Of a DNA stretch of 7,246 bases, positions 3,750 to 7,246 are shown one piece after another. This DNA is from an uncultured Coriobacteriaceae bacterium (lineage in GTDB: Bacteria > Actinomycetota > Coriobacteriia > Coriobacteriales > Atopobiaceae): the NCBI GenBank assembly GCA_902772085.1, contig CACXZL010000078.1, positions 1 through 7,246 of the forward strand, read 5' to 3'. Within the stretch, counting starts at the first letter, position 1. Each line of letters begins with the position of its first letter. A program made the position numbers and the translations under genes. The notes under the pieces were generated by a model, which was not told the DNA's origin, did no database searches, and saw nothing but the letters and a program-made list of their open reading frames with translations.

Positions 3750-6164
3750 TTACGCACCTACTTTCTTGACTTCGCAGATGCTGCTCTGCTGGCCAGTTCC
3801 CTTAGAGACAGGATTGACATGACGGCTGACGAGCGTATTGATGCAACCTCCCTTGTCGATGCCGTTCGGGTCAGGGTCGTACCAACCGCCCTCGGGTAGC
3901 GCAACGGCACCAGGCACGATGCGGTTGGTCACCTTGGCCAGGATGCGCACCTCGCCACGGTCCGTGACCACGCTCACCGTATCGCCGTCGGCGATTCCGC
4001 GCGGCTCGGCGTCGGCGGGATTGATCCACAGCTGATGCGTCGCGCTCTTCTGAATGACCTCATTGTTGGCGTAGGTCGAGTGCGTGTGGGCGCGGTAGTG
4101 GAACGAGAACAGCTGCAGCGGACGCTCGTCGGTCTGGGTTCCCGCGCCTTCGAAGCCGGCAACGTACGCGGGAATCGGCACGATGGCGTCGCCCTCGGGC
4201 AGCTCCCACTCCTTTGCCAGCTTCGCCAGTTCGGGCGAGTACACCTGGATTTTGCCCGTTTCGGTCGCAAGCGGATTCTTCTCAGGATCCTCGATGAACG
4301 GATCGGTGCTCGCGTCGATGTCGACCTTGCGCTTGTACATGCCCATCGCCACGCCCTCGTCGTAGGTGGGAAGGCCGTCGACCTGTTCGCGCAGTTCATC
4401 GTAAAGCTTGCGACACCAGCCCTCGCGTGTCATGCCACCCTCGGAGTACTCTTCGTAGACTCCTAGGCGCTTGGCCAGTTCGCCGCACACCTCGTACACT
4501 TCGCGGCGCTCATACAGCGGTTCGCGGATGGGCTGGCCGAACCAGATACCCAAGCTGTCGTTCATCTCGCCGGCGGCTGAAAGCGAATAGGTCTCTTGAG
4601 GCGTCAGATCGGGCAGAATGATGTCGGCGAACTTCGCCGAAGGCGTCATCATCACGTCGTAGCATAGGATGAACTCACACAGGCTATCGTCGCGCAGGAT
4701 CTCGGCCGTGTAATTGATATCGCCATTCTGACCTGCTGGCATGTTGTTGCCATAGTTCACGAGGAACTTGATGGATGCGGGCAACGCATCCGCTCCCTTG
4801 ATGCCATCCTTCTTGGCGGTGAGCGCCGGACCGTCCTTGATGGCCTCGGGCCACAAATAGTTGGGAAACTGAGCCTGTATGGGATTGTCACCGGTCGGCA
4901 ACGAGGACAGAGGGAAACCCGCATTGCCCTCGTGGGTGCCTGCGTTGGTGCCGGGCTTGCCCACTTGGCCTACCAACTGCGGCAGCAGCATGACTGCGCG
5001 CGCCGCGAAATCGCCGTTGGCATGACGTTGCATGCCCCAACCCTGTGCGACGAACAGCGGTTTCGCCTCGCCGATTTCCTTGGCAAGCTGTTTGATGCGA
5101 ACCTCGGGGATGCCGGTTATCCCGGCGGCCCAGGCAGGAGTCTTCTCGACCATGTCGTAGCCCTTGCCCATGATGTAGGCGTAATACGACGAGTTCTTCG
5201 GCGCGCCCTTCGGCAGCGTGTCTTCGGTGTAGCCCACGCAGTACTTCTTCAGGAACTCGCGGTCGGTAAGGCCCAGCTCCTCGAGTTCGTGTGCGATACC
5301 GGCCACGAGCGCCGCGTCGGTGCCGGGGCGGATGGGAATCCACTCGGCGCCCTTGTTGGTGGCGACCTCGTTGCGGCGCGGGTCGATCATGATGACGCGC
5401 ACATTCTGCTTCTCCATGGCGACGTTCAGGTCGTAACCGGCGCCATCACCGCCCATACGCATATCCATGACCGAGTCTCCGAACAGCACTACGAGCTGAT
5501 TATTCTGTAGCGACTTAAACGAGCGACGACCCCAGCTGTCACCGTAGGTGAACGGATTCGACCCGAAGTTGATCGCGCAGTTGGAGTAGTTGCCGTAGCG
5601 CGTGACCTCGCCGCCCAGAAGGTTGAACAGGCGGAAGAACGGGTTGTTCATCATGATGTTCTGCTCGACGCCCGAGCATTCCTGGATGAAAATCGCCTCG
5701 TTACCGTAGGTCTCCTTGATGCGCGTGAACTCGCTTGCGATGGTATCGAGCGCCTCGTCCCACGTGATCTGATCGTAGACGCCCTCACCGCGCTTGGTGC
5801 CCTCACGGCGCTTCAGCGGGTAGTTCAAGCGGTCCGGATGGTCGAGCCAACGTCGGATCGAACGCCCGCGCAGGCACGCGCGCATCTGGATGTCACCGAA
5901 TTCGGCGCTGCCCGTGTTGTCGGACTCCACGTATTTGATGGTGTCGCCAACCATGTGGAAACGCAGCACGCACGCCCCGCCGCAGTTCACGTGGCAATGG
6001 GACCACACGATGCGCTCGTCGGAGCCCTCGTCTGCAAGCGCTTGCCCGACGGCACCAGACGCTTGAGGCGCTACGGCACACGCGCCCACCCCAACTGCGG
6101 CAGCAGCGCCGACCGCACCCGTTGCCTTCAGGAAGGTCCGCCGTGTCAAATCGGTCTTTGACAT
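3750..6164 (-). CDS. dmsA: Tat-exported DmsA-type molybdopterin reductase
   Basis: An 804-aa catalytic subunit. The N-terminus has a twin-arginine signal (TRRTFLK, R8-R9), an alanine-rich hydrophobic stretch and a probable ALA cleavage site near residue 44. A [4Fe-4S] site follows: C57-x3-C61-x3-C65 and C97 in ACLRGR. The motif YGNYSN places S194 where E. coli DmsA has its molybdenum-ligating serine, marking the DMSO-reductase type. Other motifs shared with E. coli DmsA include IPIRPGTDAAL (277-287), YCVGY (308-312), QGWGMQRHANG (374-384) and, in the C-terminal cofactor-binding domain, WYDPD and DKGGCIN (761-776). It reduces an S- or N-oxide, or another small acceptor, outside the membrane. 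Coriobacteria carry many paralogues with differing substrates, so DMSO itself is not proven. ATG at 6164 has GAGGGAG just upstream. No DmsD/TorD chaperone is seen nearby. Confidence 0.93.
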   Translation of the reverse strand: MSKTDLTRRTFLKATGAVGAAAAVGVGACAVAPQASGAVGQALADEGSDERIVWSHCHVNCGGACVLRFHMVGDTIKYVESDNTGSAEFGDIQMRACLRGRSIRRWLDHPDRLNYPLKRREGTKRGEGVYDQITWDEALDTIASEFTRIKETYGNEAIFIQECSGVEQNIMMNNPFFRLFNLLGGEVTRYGNYSNCAINFGSNPFTYGDSWGRRSFKSLQNNQLVVLFGDSVMDMRMGGDGAGYDLNVAMEKQNVRVIMIDPRRNEVATNKGAEWIPIRPGTDAALVAGIAHELEELGLTDREFLKKYCVGYTEDTLPKGAPKNSSYYAYIMGKGYDMVEKTPAWAAGITGIPEVRIKQLAKEIGEAKPLFVAQGWGMQRHANGDFAARAVMLLPQLVGQVGKPGTNAGTHEGNAGFPLSSLPTGDNPIQAQFPNYLWPEAIKDGPALTAKKDGIKGADALPASIKFLVNYGNNMPAGQNGDINYTAEILRDDSLCEFILCYDVMMTPSAKFADIILPDLTPQETYSLSAAGEMNDSLGIWFGQPIREPLYERREVYEVCGELAKRLGVYEEYSEGGMTREGWCRKLYDELREQVDGLPTYDEGVAMGMYKRKVDIDASTDPFIEDPEKNPLATETGKIQVYSPELAKLAKEWELPEGDAIVPIPAYVAGFEGAGTQTDERPLQLFSFHYRAHTHSTYANNEVIQKSATHQLWINPADAEPRGIADGDTVSVVTDRGEVRILAKVTNRIVPGAVALPEGGWYDPDPNGIDKGGCINTLVSRHVNPVSKGTGQQSSICEVKKVGA

Positions 6165-6170
6165 ATACTC

Positions 6171-6222
6171 CCTCTTTCATTAGTAGTCGATATAAACTCC
6201 GTACTTACAATGATGAAAGAGG
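6171..6222. promoter_or_regulatory. Perfect 10-bp inverted repeat over the dmsA ribosome-binding site
   Basis: CCTCTTTCAT (6171-6180) and ATGAAAGAGG (6213-6222) are perfect inverted repeats 42 bp apart centre to centre, about four helical turns. The dmsA-proximal arm contains the GAGG of the SD. If both arms are transcribed they form a 10-bp stem hiding the SD; as DNA they are spaced for a dimeric regulator or looping. A weak -35/-10 pair, TTGCCA (6238-6233) and CATCAT (6215-6210), overlaps the distal arm and would fit the operator reading. Confidence 0.5.
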
Positions 6223-6258
6223 CGTTGGCGTTTGGCAATAACGCAGTAATAGTGGATG

Positions 6259-6289
6259 TGCTACGGTTTTACGTAGCAAGTCAAAACCG
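6259..6289. promoter_or_regulatory. Two overlapping inverted repeats between hxlR and dmsA
   Basis: TGCTACG (6259-6265) pairs with CGTAGCA (6272-6278), and CGGTTTT (6264-6270) pairs with AAAACCG (6283-6289). Both are perfect 7-bp repeats, and they share bases, so only one can fold at a time in RNA. They start about 30 nt downstream of the hxlR stop. No U-tract follows, so I favour a regulator-binding or switching site over a terminator. Confidence 0.4.
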
Positions 6290-6318
6290 CGAAAGCGAGT
6301 TCAGTCCCACAAAGAGAG

Positions 6319-6684
6319 TCACAGCTCGTGATACAAGTCGGGTTCGTGAGCCACCATCCAGAGCTTCAAGTCGTCAAGGATGGGAATGAGGCTGCGTCCG
6401 GCATCGGTAAGCGAATAGTCAACGCGTACTGGCATGGTATCCTGAATCTCGCGCGCCACGAGCCCGCTCTCCTCGAGTTCGCGCAACGAGTTCGCTAGCA
6501 TCGTAGGACTTATCCCGGTCACCAGGCGCTTAATGTCGCTATAGCGCAGCGTTTCATTGTAGTGGAGCGTGCATAGCACCTTGATCTTCCATTTGCCGCC
6601 GATATGACGAAACATCGCATCCGCAGGGCAGGGATCGAGACACGGGCAATCTTTGACTATGTTGAGCCGCAAATCCATTTCCAT
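6319..6684 (-). CDS. HxlR-family winged-helix regulator
   Basis: A 121-aa DNA-binding regulator with a single HxlR domain: IGGKWKIKVLCTL (28-40), the recognition region LRYSDIKRLVTGISPTML (46-63), then LRELEESGLVAR and VDYSLTDAGRSL (89-99). HxlR proteins bind as dimers to short palindromes and often sense electrophiles or redox state through N-terminal cysteines. This one has three close together, C13, C15 and C19, in DCPCLDPCP, plus C38. I chose ATG 6684 because GGGGAGG lies 6 nt upstream; an in-frame ATG at 6729 would add 15 residues, bury that SD, and lacks an SD of its own. It lies 154 nt upstream of dmsA in the same orientation, with inverted repeats between them, so it probably controls the reductase operon. 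That link is inferred from position. Confidence 0.9.
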   Translation of the reverse strand: MEMDLRLNIVKDCPCLDPCPADAMFRHIGGKWKIKVLCTLHYNETLRYSDIKRLVTGISPTMLANSLRELEESGLVAREIQDTMPVRVDYSLTDAGRSLIPILDDLKLWMVAHEPDLYHEL

Positions 6685-6748
6685 TGTGTTCCTCCCCGCC
6701 GCCGCAAAGAGTCCGCCTAAGTGCTTCAATGGCTAATTTGTTACAGAT

Positions 6749-6778
6749 AATATATCGAATACATCATCGGTATTGCAA
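6749..6778 (-). promoter_or_regulatory. Probable hxlR promoter
   Basis: TTGCAA (6778-6773) and TATATT (6754-6749) with an 18-bp spacer, in the only AT-rich stretch upstream of hxlR. Transcription would start near 6742, giving a leader of about 58 nt. A TTCGAG/CTCGAA inverted repeat (6790-6795, 6807-6812) lies just upstream and could be a binding site. Confidence 0.4.
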
Positions 6779-6849
6779 GGGAAACCGCGTTCGAGGTAAG
6801 CAGGCGCTCGAATCAAAAGGATCGTTTTGTTCTCGACCGACAACATGCG

Positions 6850-6864
6850 CACGGGCGAGCACCC
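6850..6864 (+). repeat. 15-bp repeat, second copy
   Basis: Exact copy of 1932-1946 (CACGGGCGAGCACCC), same orientation, just downstream of the broken gene at 6876. Confidence 0.5.
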
Positions 6865-6875
6865 ATGCCAGACGG

Positions 6876-7246
6876 TTATTGCGCAGCGAGGGTGAAGGTC
6901 AGCTTCACGGGATTGTTGTCGCTGTAGGCGAACCCGGCATTGATGTTCTCGGCGGTGGCGGTCACGTTGTCAGACACGATAAAGCCATCCACGGCCACGC
7001 GGTAAGTGAAGCCCTCTTCATAGGGGATGTCGCCCCCCCCGGCAGGTTGCAACGTCCTCGATGTTGCCGGCCCGCACGACCGAGAAGCCGCTTGGCAGTT
7101 CCGATTCGTCCAGAGTCGAGACCCAAGGCGGCACCTGCTGTTGCGATTCGTACATTTCCAGACTACCGCACAGCGCGTGGTTCCAGCCCATTACAGTTCT
7201 AATCGGCCTTAATCGGATTTCGTTTGATGCTCCGCCCCGAAGGGGC
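6876..7246 (-). pseudogene. 3' part of an unrecognised gene, frameshifted at a G8 tract
   Basis: Two minus-strand frames join across a run of eight G (7040-7033). The upstream frame is open from the window edge, with an ATG at 7191 (MGWNHALCGS), through VPPWVSTLDESELPSGFSVV and GNIEDVATC to the run, then meets TGA at 7020-7018. Deleting one G continues into GDIPYEEGFTYRVAVDGF and ends SDNNPVKLTFTLAAQ before TAA at 6878-6876. Both halves use G/C-ending codons like the dms genes, so both were coding. I do not recognise the protein. The tail looks beta-rich and might be a surface or structural domain; there is no LPxTG sorting signal. The 5' end is uncertain: no SD precedes 7191, and codons upstream of it look atypical. 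It may be a decayed gene, a phase-variable one, or carry a base-call error. Confidence 0.55.
7200..7216. repeat. Tandem TAATCGG direct repeat
   Basis: TAATCGG at 7200-7206 and 7210-7216, a 10-bp period, lies just upstream of the 7191 ATG of the broken minus-strand gene. It could be a helically phased binding site. A GCCCC-GAA-GGGGC hairpin (7234-7246) ends the window. Confidence 0.3.

Noticed and set aside
2709..3899. 396-codon plus-strand frame across dmsC-dmsB
   Set aside because: Antisense shadow of the GC-rich dms genes; the product is compositionally odd (Ala/Ser/Thr, then Arg-rich), while the minus strand encodes clear subunits.
6685..6729. In-frame ATG at 6729 extending the HxlR protein by 15 residues
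   Set aside because: A strong GGGGAGG SD lies 6 nt before the ATG at 6684, and HxlR proteins normally begin close to the cysteine/IGGKW region.
6781..6815. Possible tRNA fragment (TTCGAG/CTCGAA arms)
   Set aside because: No acceptor stem or anticodon arm can be built around it; only a 6-bp inverted repeat remains.
6684..7202. 172-codon plus-strand frame at the right edge
   Set aside because: Overlaps hxlR and its promoter and is antisense to the frame pair with proper codon bias; the product is Arg/Pro-rich without motifs.

Overview
The window looks like a piece of a GC-rich, anaerobically respiring actinobacterium, most likely a gut or oral Coriobacteriia member (Eggerthellaceae-like). This is inferred from the complete Tat-exported DmsABC-type reductase operon, the HxlR regulator, the strong G/C third-position bias and the AbiEi/DUF3800 accessory genes. 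No 16S or other marker is present, so the taxonomy is a guess. All convincing genes lie on the minus strand.

Positions 1-1730 form an accessory module. Read on the minus strand it runs: promoter, small RNA copy 2 (about 1695-1638), an AbiEi-type wHTH gene (1541-966) with a large palindromic operator at a probably leaderless start, promoter, small RNA copy 1 (915-860), and a DUF3800 gene (843-169). The two RNA copies match at about 43 of 48 positions. Each has a promoter whose -10 box places +1 on the first G of a GGTGGC hairpin, and each ends in a GC-rich hairpin. Copy 1 ends in a classic U-tract two bases before the DUF3800 Shine-Dalgarno. This promoter, short RNA, leaky terminator, protein order recalls type III toxin-antitoxin loci, but the protein families differ. 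It is the most interesting part of the window.

Positions 1731-2266 hold no convincing gene. They contain an AT-rich stretch, several hairpins, and terminator-like stem-loops downstream of the reductase operon.

Positions 2267-6164 are dmsA-dmsB-dmsC (minus strand, transcribed A to B to C) with 3-nt and 1-nt gaps. They encode a Tat-exported molybdenum catalytic subunit, a four-cluster ferredoxin subunit and an eight-helix quinol-oxidising anchor, which together pass electrons from menaquinol to an S- or N-oxide or similar acceptor outside the membrane. Immediately upstream, in the same orientation, is an HxlR-family wHTH regulator (6684-6319). The 154-nt gap between them carries three inverted repeats that are candidate control sites. 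No dedicated maturation chaperone (DmsD/TorD type) is visible in the window.

Positions 6876-7246 carry the 3' end of an unrecognised minus-strand gene broken by one base in an eight-G homopolymer. It is a pseudogene, a phase-variable gene or a sequencing error, and it runs off the window edge.
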